Below are positions 40,968-48,252 of a stretch of DNA of 64,000 nt, piece by piece. The notes below the pieces were generated by a model. The model searched no databases. It saw nothing but the letters and a program-made list of their open reading frames with translations, and had not been told where the DNA came from. The DNA is from Actinomadura syzygii (GTDB lineage: Bacteria; Actinomycetota; Actinomycetes; Streptosporangiales; Streptosporangiaceae). The stretch covers positions 344,769 through 408,768 of the forward strand of contig NZ_VSFF01000013.1 in NCBI RefSeq assembly GCF_008085905.1, given 5' to 3'. The position numbers and the translations under genes were made by a program. Numbering within the stretch: the stretch's first letter is position 1; every line of letters begins with the position of its first letter.

Positions 40968-41878
40968 CCGGCGTCGTCCCCGCAACGGCCGCCGACACGT
41001 TCCGGGTGGCCGTGGTCAACTGGCAGTACGGCGGGCTCGATACCGATGGGTCGGACGCGCGCTGGCGCCAGACCGTTGACGTGCTCGGCACGGTCGGTGC
41101 CCAGGTGGTGCTCTGCCAGGAGTTCGGGGCACCGCAACCGGCGCTGCGCCAACCCCGGCACGGTCGGCGCACCGCCAACGCCCTCGGCATGGAGATGGTG
41201 CTGGGCCCGGTGCCGCCCGGCGCCCGCAGCGCCTTGCACGTCGCTGTGCTGGTCGACACGGGCACCACCGGCTGGAGGATCGAGGCCGACGCCCCCTACA
41301 CCCACAGCCGTTTCGGCGGCACCCAGCATGAGTCCTGGTGCGGGGTGCAACTCAACATCGGCGAACTGGTCGTGGACTGCTACAGCGTGCACCTCCCGGC
41401 CCGGTCCGCTGTCGAGCAGCTCTCCCAGGCCCAGACGCTGACCGCCCTGCTCACTGACCCCGAGCGGCTCGTCCTGGTCGGCGGCGACATGAACGGCTAC
41501 CCGCGCGGCGGCCCGTCCGCCACCGCCGACGAGTTGGAGGAACTGCCGCCGCATCTGCGCGTGACCCGAGCCCGACGAGGCGCGAACGGCCAGCTGCAGG
41601 CCAACCTCGATGTCGACGACGTGTTCAGCCGCGCCGGGTTCCTCGACCTGGCCTTGGGCCTGCCCGCCGAGCTTCGCCACCCGCCGGAGCTGCGGGCGAC
41701 CGGGAAGGGCGGCGCCCGCGTCGACCGGGCCTACGGATCGCCGGAGTTGGCCGCGGCCGCCACCGGCTACTGGCAGGTGGACATCGCCAGCGACCACGAC
41801 GCGGTGGTCTTCGACTTCGACCTGGCCGCCCTCCGCCGGATCCTCACCCCGCGCGGGGCGCGAGGAGGTGAACAATGA
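40964..41878 (+). CDS. endonuclease/exonuclease/phosphatase-fold protein
   Basis: A 304-residue EEP-superfamily hydrolase. Catalytic motifs are in order: VNWQYGGLD, VLCQEFG (metal-binding Glu), VDCYSVHLPA, LVGGDMNGYP (Asp and Asn), and IASDHDAVVFD (the terminal Asp-His pair). Such enzymes cut phosphodiesters or remove phosphates from nucleic acids, lipids or small molecules; the substrate cannot be told. The start is GTG 40964, which has no strong ribosome site of its own but overlaps the stop of an eight-codon mini-ORF with a good one. A second EEP gene follows the HAD gene. Confidence 0.85.
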   Translation: MTGVVPATAADTFRVAVVNWQYGGLDTDGSDARWRQTVDVLGTVGAQVVLCQEFGAPQPALRQPRHGRRTANALGMEMVLGPVPPGARSALHVAVLVDTGTTGWRIEADAPYTHSRFGGTQHESWCGVQLNIGELVVDCYSVHLPARSAVEQLSQAQTLTALLTDPERLVLVGGDMNGYPRGGPSATADELEELPPHLRVTRARRGANGQLQANLDVDDVFSRAGFLDLALGLPAELRHPPELRATGKGGARVDRAYGSPELAAAATGYWQVDIASDHDAVVFDFDLAALRRILTPRGARGGEQ

Positions 41879-42415
41879 CCGCGCACCGGGCCCAGTGGCA
41901 CGCCCGCCGGTACGGCGGCCCCATCACCCACGTTGCCCTGGACTACGGCCTCACGCTGACCAGCAACGCCGACCCCATCGACCTGATGACGGGCATGCGG
42001 CCGGTCACCGACGAAGCCAATACCGCCGTCTGGGCGCTGGGCGACGTCGGCGTCACCCTGGCACTGGTCTCCGAAACCGGGCCGGGCCTGGACCGGAGCC
42101 CCGCCCTCCAAGCCGCCGGACTCGACGCCCTCTTCGGGGACCGGGTCTATCTCTCGCACGAGCTGGGCCTGACCAAGGCCAGCCCCTGACTTCTACCGGC
42201 ACGTGCTGACCGACCTCGAAATCCAGCCTGGCGAGCTGCTGGTCTGCGGCAACAACCTGCGCACCAACGTCGCTGTCCCAGCACGGCTACACATCCGCGC
42301 CGTCCTGCTCGGGTCCCAAACGGCCCGCTACAAACTGCCCCCGAACACGACCTTGATCACCCGTTTCGGCGACCTACCCGACCTGCTCACCGGAGAGCGA
42401 ACCGTTCATGCCTGA
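41875..42415 (+). pseudogene. HAD-superfamily hydrolase gene with frameshift
   Basis: The first frame (ATG 41875 to TGA 42189) opens with ITHVALDYGLTLTSNADPID; it should be the DxD nucleophile motif, but the second Asp is Gly. After GLTKASP a single extra base gives a stop. Removing it continues as DFYRHVLTDLEIQPGELLVC, GNNLRTNVAVPARLHIRAVL, the HAD motif IV region (GDN usually) with Asn in place of Asp, to 42415. So the gene is both frameshifted and short of two conserved acids. It overlaps its neighbours as an ordinary operon member, suggesting recent decay or a binding role. Confidence 0.7.
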
Positions 42416-43226
42416 GCCCACCACCATCCGCGTCGCCACCTGCAATCTGTTCGAGGGCGGCCTCGACGGCGACGACCCCGAGCACTTCAGCCGCGACGAC
42501 TCCCGCCTCCGCCAGCAGGTCGAGGTGCTCGCCTCCCTCAAGCTGGACCTCATCGGGATCCAAGAAGCCACCTGGGGGATGCTCGATGACAACCGCCTGG
42601 ACGGCGTCGCCACCGACCTCGGGATGCCCTGGCGGTACCTGGGCCGCTCCAACCTCTACGGCTGCAACCTCGCCACGCTGATCCGGACAGGCGACAACAA
42701 GATCACCGTCAAGGACTACACCCACCTGACCGGCCCGCCGTTCGTCCACGGCCTCACCAACGTCACCTTCATCATCGCCGGGCACCCCCGCACCGTGCAC
42801 TTCCTGGTCGGCCACTCCGCCCCCTCCAGCCCCACCATGCGCCTGGCCGAAGCCGAAACGGCCACCGTCCACCGGCACCACGATCTGATCTACGTCGCCG
42901 ACTTCAACGCGGCCGCGTTGGACGACGACCCCGACACCACCGGGATCGACAAGGCGACGGCCAGGGGCAAGCTCGACAAACGCCCCGCCGAAACGCTCGC
43001 CGCCGCCGGGTTCCACGACGTCGGCGGCGTCCTGGGCGACCGCACCCCGACCGTGGGGCACCGCACCCCGAACGAGGACGACGACGCGGCCAAGCTCGCA
43101 TACAGGTGCGACCGGATCTACACGACGTTGCCCACCGAGACGGTCACCGGGTACGGCGTCGAGCTCGGCGGCGACGCGCTGTCTGACCACCGGATCGTCT
43201 GGGCCGAGTTCACCCTCGGCCGATAG
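42408..43226 (+). CDS. second endonuclease/exonuclease/phosphatase-fold protein
   Basis: A 272-residue EEP-family hydrolase. Motifs: IRVATCNLFEGG, LIGIQEATWG (Glu), VHFLVGHSAPS, LIYVADFNAAAL (Asp and Asn), YRCDRIYTTL and LSDHRIVWAEF (Asp-His). It resembles the protein encoded at 40964 only in the fold motifs, so the two probably act on different substrates. Its start overlaps the end of the HAD frame by 8 bp. Confidence 0.85.
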   Translation: MPEPTTIRVATCNLFEGGLDGDDPEHFSRDDSRLRQQVEVLASLKLDLIGIQEATWGMLDDNRLDGVATDLGMPWRYLGRSNLYGCNLATLIRTGDNKITVKDYTHLTGPPFVHGLTNVTFIIAGHPRTVHFLVGHSAPSSPTMRLAEAETATVHRHHDLIYVADFNAAALDDDPDTTGIDKATARGKLDKRPAETLAAAGFHDVGGVLGDRTPTVGHRTPNEDDDAAKLAYRCDRIYTTLPTETVTGYGVELGGDALSDHRIVWAEFTLGR

Positions 43227-43278
43227 CCCACCGCCACGTCCCGCGACCATCTACCTCACACGAAAGCCCCTCTTACCG

Positions 43279-44280
43279 ATGACTCGATCTCCTCTCTGGC
43301 GCGGCGCTGCGGCGTTAGCCGTCCTGTTCGGCCCGCACGCGGTCACGGCCTTGTCCGCCGCCGCGGAACTGGCCGGAGCCGACCTCGGCCAGCCCGGCCT
43401 TCCGGCCTCGGTCAACGTCTCGGCGCTCAGCCTCGCCGTCGCCGGGATCTGGCTACTGGTCCGCGCCCGCCACCCGGTGAACGATCGTGCGACCCGGCCC
43501 GCGGTTGGAGGCGCAGCCGCCCTCGCTCTCGCCGGGGCCGCGCTGCTGCCGCTGACCGGCCAAGCCGCCGACACCGCCGCAACGGTGCTAGTGGCCGGGG
43601 CGGGTGCGTGGCTGTGCGCCGGACTCGCCGCCGACGCCGGAGCGCCGCTGTGGCGGGGCCGCCTGGCCGGTGAGAGCGCCCGGCGCTGGGACATGGACGC
43701 GGTCGCGGCCTGCGCCATCGTGTTCGCGGCGCACCTGATCGTCATGATCCTGGACGACTGGATCGACCTGCTGCAAGGGCCGACCGCCGTCGACCAAGTC
43801 GACGCGGTCGGCCTCCCCAACCCGACGTTGTTCACCATCCAGGCGCTGGCGGCCGGGGTGCGGGAGGAGATTCCTCTGCTCGCGCTGCCCGCCGCTCTGA
43901 TGATGGCCGCACGCCGCCCGGCCTGGCAGATCCTCGCCGTAGTGTGCGTCCTGCGGGTGATCCCGCACGCCTACCTCGGTGCCACGGCACCCCCGTCCAT
44001 CATTTTCGCCGGGGCGGCCTGGTGGATGTACCGCGTAACCGGGCGGATAGGGCCGATCATCGTCGGCCACACGCTGTTCAACGCGACGGCCCTATGGATC
44101 AACCACGCCGAGATCGATTACACCGGGCGACGCGTGATGACGGCGATGGCGGTGGCGCTCGCCGTCCTCCTGCTCTCCTACGCCCCCAACGCCGCACCCG
44201 CGTGGCTGCGGCACTGGCTCAGTAAGAAGCCCGCCCCCGACGACGAGCGCCCGGCCAAGGCGAAGGAACCCGCGATATGA
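43279..44280 (+). CDS. CPBP (Abi) family intramembrane protease
   Basis: A 333-residue membrane protein with about eight helices. The three CPBP motifs are visible: AGVREEIPLLALPAAL (paired Glu196-Glu197), VIPHAYLG (His), and IIVGHTLFNATALW (His and Asn). The usual EExxFR arginine is replaced. Members cut prenylated or bacteriocin-related proteins and several act in bacteriocin maturation or self-immunity, so a role in leader removal or immunity for the lanthipeptide is plausible but unproven. Its stop overlaps the next start (ATGA). Confidence 0.8.
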   Translation: MTRSPLWRGAAALAVLFGPHAVTALSAAAELAGADLGQPGLPASVNVSALSLAVAGIWLLVRARHPVNDRATRPAVGGAAALALAGAALLPLTGQAADTAATVLVAGAGAWLCAGLAADAGAPLWRGRLAGESARRWDMDAVAACAIVFAAHLIVMILDDWIDLLQGPTAVDQVDAVGLPNPTLFTIQALAAGVREEIPLLALPAALMMAARRPAWQILAVVCVLRVIPHAYLGATAPPSIIFAGAAWWMYRVTGRIGPIIVGHTLFNATALWINHAEIDYTGRRVMTAMAVALAVLLLSYAPNAAPAWLRHWLSKKPAPDDERPAKAKEPAI

Positions 44281-45017
44281 CCCACATCGGTCCCCTGCCC
44301 CAGCCCGGCCCGGACGCCCCGCCACCGTGCGACCGGCCCATCCCGCCGTTGGGCACCACGGCCTTGGACGACCAGCAGGCGCGGCGCCTGCTGGCCTCGA
44401 CGATGGACGAGCCCTCGCGTGTGTGGGCCTACGCCTGCGCGGTGCCCGAGCCCGGAGCCGAGCCCGTCGACGAGATCCTGCTCACCGAACTCGGCGGTGA
44501 CGACGAACTCGGCAGTGACCAAAACCTCGGTGTGGTGTGGGTTCGCTCCCCCGACTCCTTCACCGGCGCGGCCGGGCACCTGCTCGGCGGTACCGGACGC
44601 GACGACACGATGCTGTTGCGGCGCTGGGAGGACCTGGTGTTCAAGCTGGCCGACCTGGTCGACTCCCACGCCTGCCGCATCCAGTCCCCCACCGACTGGC
44701 CTGCCCGATTCGTCGAGATGCAGGCCGCCTTCCTGCGGTGGACGGCCTGCTACGGCGTGATCGCCGCCCTGCACAGCTCGGCAAGAGACGACATCCGCGA
44801 CACCGTCCGCGCCCACCCCGACGGCGGACTCACCCACGACCTGGGCGACCTGACCGCCGACGGCGCCGCCCAGATCATCGACGGCTACGAGCGCGAGCCC
44901 GCCGCTCTGATTCCGCCGGGCTGGACCGTGGAGGGATGGGACCACACCCGGCCCCGCACCCACCCGATCCTCTCCGGGCTCCGCCCCCACCCGCCGCACA
45001 GGAAAGCCGCCCGATGA
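44277..45017 (+). CDS. hypothetical protein of the lanthipeptide operon
   Basis: A 246-residue soluble protein with no recognised family. It has an N-terminal Pro-rich part and a middle helical part (LLRRWEDLVFKLADLVDSHA, RFVEMQAAFLRWTACYGVIA, GAAQIIDGYEREPAALIPPG). It overlaps both neighbours by 4 bp (ATGA), so it is made together with the CPBP protease and the next unknown protein. Confidence 0.7.
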   Translation: MTHIGPLPQPGPDAPPPCDRPIPPLGTTALDDQQARRLLASTMDEPSRVWAYACAVPEPGAEPVDEILLTELGGDDELGSDQNLGVVWVRSPDSFTGAAGHLLGGTGRDDTMLLRRWEDLVFKLADLVDSHACRIQSPTDWPARFVEMQAAFLRWTACYGVIAALHSSARDDIRDTVRAHPDGGLTHDLGDLTADGAAQIIDGYEREPAALIPPGWTVEGWDHTRPRTHPILSGLRPHPPHRKAAR

Positions 45018-46447
45018 CTCCACACGATCCCTTCCGCTTCGACCCGTTCGCAGTCGCCGAACCGAACGGGCAGATCGATCGCCTGCACCGCATGCGCGAC
45101 GCCACCCACTACCTCGTGGCCTTCTGGGGCGACATGCTGTACTCGCAGGAGCAGCAGCACACGGGAAGGCTCACCGCGCCACCGAGCATCACCGCCCTGC
45201 CCCCCGATCAGCAGCCCTGGGCGCTGATCGAGGCCGAAGCCACCCGGATCGCCGACGCACACCTATACGCCCTGGACGCGGCGGCCACCACCGCCGCCCT
45301 CGCCCTCGGCACCGACATGCTCGCCCACGCCCACGCTGCCGCGCCCGTCGACGGCACCGCACCGAGCAGCCGGGCGTGGGCCTGGGCGGCCGAGCCCCCC
45401 GCCGCGTCCGGGCTCCTACGCTGGGGCAGCGAGGTCGGTCACGACCGCAAGGGAGTACCGCTGATCGCCTGCCACTGGGGCCCCACTCCGGAAGGGACCT
45501 GGCTGTACTGGTGGTGCGACCAGCGCATCGCCATCCCCTCCACATCGGCCTCTTCTGCCCGCCATCACAAGGAGCTCCTGCGAAGGCTGGGGCCGCTGGG
45601 CCTCAGCAAGATCGCCACGATCCTGGTCCCCCACCCAGACGCCGTCCCGCCCGCAGCCCTGCCCGACGTCCCGCCCGCAGATGACCTCGACCCCGAACTG
45701 TTGGCGTTAACGGCAACAGTCCTGGCCTCGTGGGCACTGCTGACCACCCCGCGCGCCGCCCGGCTGCACACCCACCAACCCGACGAGAGCGAGACCGCCC
45801 GCGACCCCCGCAAGCTCCAGCCTCGTCCCGCGACCCTCGCCACCGGCCCCATCGACACACACCTCGTCCAGCACCTTTCCACCAATCCCCCAGCGCTGGT
45901 CCGTAAAAGAACGCCCTCGCCCCAAGAGCAGGCCGCCTGGGAACAGGCCGCCAAGGACCACGCCGCCAGGAAACAAGCCGCCAAGGACCAGGCCGCCAAG
46001 GAGCGGACCCGCGCCATGCTGAGCGCCCTGGACGCCCTAGCCAACCAGGCCCAGCACACGATGAAGACCCTGGACGACGGCGCCGCGAGTGACGCGCCCC
46101 TGAGCGGGCTCGCCGAGGCGCTGGAGTCGCTGACGGACACGATCGATCTGCTCCTACCGACGATGTCGACGGTGAACACCCGTGCGGCGCACCTCCATCG
46201 GGAACTGATTGACCAGGGCAGCGAAGAGGCAGCAAAGCACTTGGACTCGGGGCTGGTGAGCCTCGGCATCGGACGCGACTCGCTAGAGGCCGTGCATCAC
46301 CTACTCGCGATGGGGCGCCGCGAACTGGTCCTCGCCATGGGCTGTGAGGACGAGGGGCGAACACCACATCCCGGCCCGGTGACTCTGGCCACCGAGGCAC
46401 TTGACACCGCCTGGACCGAACGGTTGAACGGAGAGGGACGATCGTGA
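45014..46447 (+). CDS. hypothetical protein with Ala/Lys coiled segment
   Basis: A 477-residue soluble protein that I do not recognise. The N-terminal 300 residues are mixed alpha/beta with many tryptophans (ACHWGPTPEGTWLYWWCDQR). Residues 305-335 are a short repetitive coiled segment (AAWEQAAKDHAARKQAAKDQ). The C-terminal part is helical (SGLAEALESLTDTIDLLLPT). Coupled to both neighbours by 4-bp overlaps. It could be a scaffold or partner of the modification enzymes, but this is inference. Confidence 0.7.
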   Translation: MTPHDPFRFDPFAVAEPNGQIDRLHRMRDATHYLVAFWGDMLYSQEQQHTGRLTAPPSITALPPDQQPWALIEAEATRIADAHLYALDAAATTAALALGTDMLAHAHAAAPVDGTAPSSRAWAWAAEPPAASGLLRWGSEVGHDRKGVPLIACHWGPTPEGTWLYWWCDQRIAIPSTSASSARHHKELLRRLGPLGLSKIATILVPHPDAVPPAALPDVPPADDLDPELLALTATVLASWALLTTPRAARLHTHQPDESETARDPRKLQPRPATLATGPIDTHLVQHLSTNPPALVRKRTPSPQEQAAWEQAAKDHAARKQAAKDQAAKERTRAMLSALDALANQAQHTMKTLDDGAASDAPLSGLAEALESLTDTIDLLLPTMSTVNTRAAHLHRELIDQGSEEAAKHLDSGLVSLGIGRDSLEAVHHLLAMGRRELVLAMGCEDEGRTPHPGPVTLATEALDTAWTERLNGEGRS

Positions 46448-46650
46448 CCTGTGAGCAGGCGTCGCAGGGTCACCCGTGCGTGCGCAGCGGCGGGTCGCGG
46501 GCGGTGAACCAGGGATCGCTGAGAGAGTCGCTGATCGCGGCACCGCTGCGACCGCGCAGATCCGCCGGACTGACGTGGCCCGTCTGCCTCATCCCGGCCG
46601 GACGGCTGATCCGACGAACCCGACACCTCAAGGAGGCTCTCCCGCAATGA
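46444..46650 (+). CDS. 68-residue protein (tentative)
   Basis: GTG 46444 overlaps the previous stop. The frame is Arg/Ser-rich (NQGSLRESLIAAPLRPRRSA) with three cysteines and no family. Its stop overlaps a following 20-codon mini-ORF. Codon bias is weaker than in its neighbours. Confidence 0.35.
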   Translation: MTCEQASQGHPCVRSGGSRAVNQGSLRESLIAAPLRPRRSAGLTWPVCLIPAGRLIRRTRHLKEALPQ

Positions 46651-46709
46651 CGTCGCACCCTGGCCGATTCCCAGACCGGTTCGTCCCATTCCCAGGAGGC
46701 GTGTCGTGA
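46647..46709 (+). CDS. 20-residue mini-ORF coupled to the FxLD methyltransferase
   Basis: ATG 46647 has AAGGAGG about ten bases upstream, and its TGA overlaps the GTG of the methyltransferase. The peptide is Phe/Pro/Arg-rich (RFPDRFVPFPGG). It may only serve coupling. Confidence 0.4.
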   Translation: MTSHPGRFPDRFVPFPGGVS

Positions 46710-47971
46710 GCGTCGACACCGCGAGCCGTGCTGAGGGGGCCGAAAGACTCCGCAACGCCCTGGTCGACACGATCATCACCGACCATGCCGACAAGGGCTT
46801 GGCGATGCCCGCCGAGGTGGAGCGGGCGATGCGGACGGTGCCCCGTGAAGTGTTCACTCCGGGCGTCTCGGTGGAGAGGGCGTATGAGAACACCGCGGTG
46901 ATCACCGCCCGGCGTGGTGAGGAGGCCGTCAGTTCGGTGTCGGCGCCTTATCTGATTGCGGAGATGCTCGGCCAGGCGGTCGAGGCGCTCGGCGGTTTGA
47001 AGGGCCGTGCCGTTTTGGAGGTCGGCAGCGGCGGCTACAACGCCTCGCTGCTGCGCGAGCTCGTCGGTCCGACAGGGTCGGTCACGACCGTCGACATTGA
47101 CCCCGAGGTGACCGACCGGGCGGCGTCCTGCCTGGAGCGGGCGGGCTACAACGACGTCACCGTGATGTGCGCGGACGCCGAGCACCTGGTCGAGCCGGAC
47201 CGCCACTACGACCTGATCATCGTCACCGCGGGGGCCTGGGACATCCCATCGGCGTGGCGCGAGCAGCTCCACGGCGACGGTGTCCTCGTCGTCCCGCTGC
47301 GTACGTTCGGGCTGACCCGATCGTGGGCGCTGCGGCGTTCGGGGGACCGGCTGGCCAGCGTCAGCCACCGCCAGTGCGGGTTCGTCTCGATGCGGGGCGA
47401 GGGTGGCCGCCCGCTGCGGTACGTCGACGTCGCCGACGGTGTCCACCTGCGGCTCGATGAGGACCCGCAGACCGCTCCTGACGTCATCGCCCGCACGGTC
47501 GCCGACCTGCTCAACCAGCCTCGCCAGGTGGCGTGGGCCGGGGTGAGCCTGCCGCCCCGCACCGTGCTGGCCGACCTGGACCTGTGGCTGGCCGCCCGCT
47601 TGGCGGGGGAGGCGGAGGAGTTCATGATGCTGACGGCACAGGAGGCGGCCGTCAAATCTGGCATCGTCGCGCCGTCGTGGCGGTTCGGGGCTCCCGCCGC
47701 CCTCGTTGAGGGCACGTTCTCCTACCGGTCGGTGCTGAACTGGACCGGCAGGATGTTTGATCTCGGCGCATCCGCCCACGGGCCCGCCGCCGCCGCGGCG
47801 GCCGGGCGGATGGTCGAGCACATGCGCGCGTGGCTGGACGCCGGTAATCCGTCTCCGGCCCTAGACGTCGCGCCCGCGCGCACTCCCGACGGCGACCTGC
47901 CGGACGGGACCGTCCTGGACAAGCGGCACAGCCGCTTCGTCCTGACCTTTCCCACCGTTACCTCTCGATAG
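46706..47971 (+). CDS. methyltransferase, FxLD lanthipeptide system (isoaspartate-type)
   Basis: A 421-residue enzyme related to protein-L-isoaspartate O-methyltransferase. The N-terminal PIMT domain has MRTVPREVFTPGVSVERAYE, AVSSVSAPYLIAEMLGQAVE, the SAM loop AVLEVGSGGYNASLLRELVG and VTTVDIDPEVTDRAASCLER. The C-terminal 180 residues are the extension seen in the FxLD system. In class I lanthipeptide clusters such enzymes methylate a core Asp, which then closes to an aspartimide or isoaspartate. GTG 46706 is seven bases after AGGAGG. The precursor gene follows by only 14 bp, so peptide and enzyme are adjacent. Confidence 0.88.
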   Translation: MSVDTASRAEGAERLRNALVDTIITDHADKGLAMPAEVERAMRTVPREVFTPGVSVERAYENTAVITARRGEEAVSSVSAPYLIAEMLGQAVEALGGLKGRAVLEVGSGGYNASLLRELVGPTGSVTTVDIDPEVTDRAASCLERAGYNDVTVMCADAEHLVEPDRHYDLIIVTAGAWDIPSAWREQLHGDGVLVVPLRTFGLTRSWALRRSGDRLASVSHRQCGFVSMRGEGGRPLRYVDVADGVHLRLDEDPQTAPDVIARTVADLLNQPRQVAWAGVSLPPRTVLADLDLWLAARLAGEAEEFMMLTAQEAAVKSGIVAPSWRFGAPAALVEGTFSYRSVLNWTGRMFDLGASAHGPAAAAAAGRMVEHMRAWLDAGNPSPALDVAPARTPDGDLPDGTVLDKRHSRFVLTFPTVTSR

Positions 47972-47985
47972 AAGGGAAAACCCTG

Positions 47986-48138
47986 ATGGAGCGCGACGAG
48001 CAGTACGAGCTGAACGTCCGCCTGGTCGACTCCGGGGACACCGCGAGCGGCCACGCCACCAGCACCGACGACGACTGCGGCTCGGGCAACACCGGCTCGG
48101 ACGCCTGCACCACCAACGCCGACGTCGGCGTGCGCTAA
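47986..48138 (+). CDS. FxLD-family lanthipeptide precursor peptide
   Basis: A 50-residue peptide from ATG 47986 (GAAGGG eight bases upstream) to TAA 48138. The leader carries a divergent form of the FxLD motif: Tyr7-Glu8-Leu9-Asn10 followed by VRLVDSG, in the place of FDLDVRVVESG. The core is Ser/Thr/Asp-rich (TASGHATSTDDDCGSG) with Cys31 and Cys41, and keeps the TDD-x-CG and ACTT blocks of the family. Ser/Thr would be dehydrated by LanB, Cys rings closed by LanC, and an Asp (28-30, 39 or 46) modified by the methyltransferase. Only two thioether rings are possible. It lies between the methyltransferase and LanB genes. Confidence 0.88.
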   Translation: MERDEQYELNVRLVDSGDTASGHATSTDDDCGSGNTGSDACTTNADVGVR

Positions 48139-48252
48139 CACCCCGCCTCACCCCCTGCCGGGCCCGGCCCCGTGCGCGGCTCCATGCGCAACAGGGGACT
48201 GGGCCCGGCCCCGTTGCCCCCTTCTGCGACCCGCCAGGGCGGTGAGCGACCC

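Noticed and set aside
39962..41875. 637-residue minus-strand frame across the methyltransferase and EEP genes
   Set aside because: Crosses two well-supported plus-strand genes and their junction; shadow composition.
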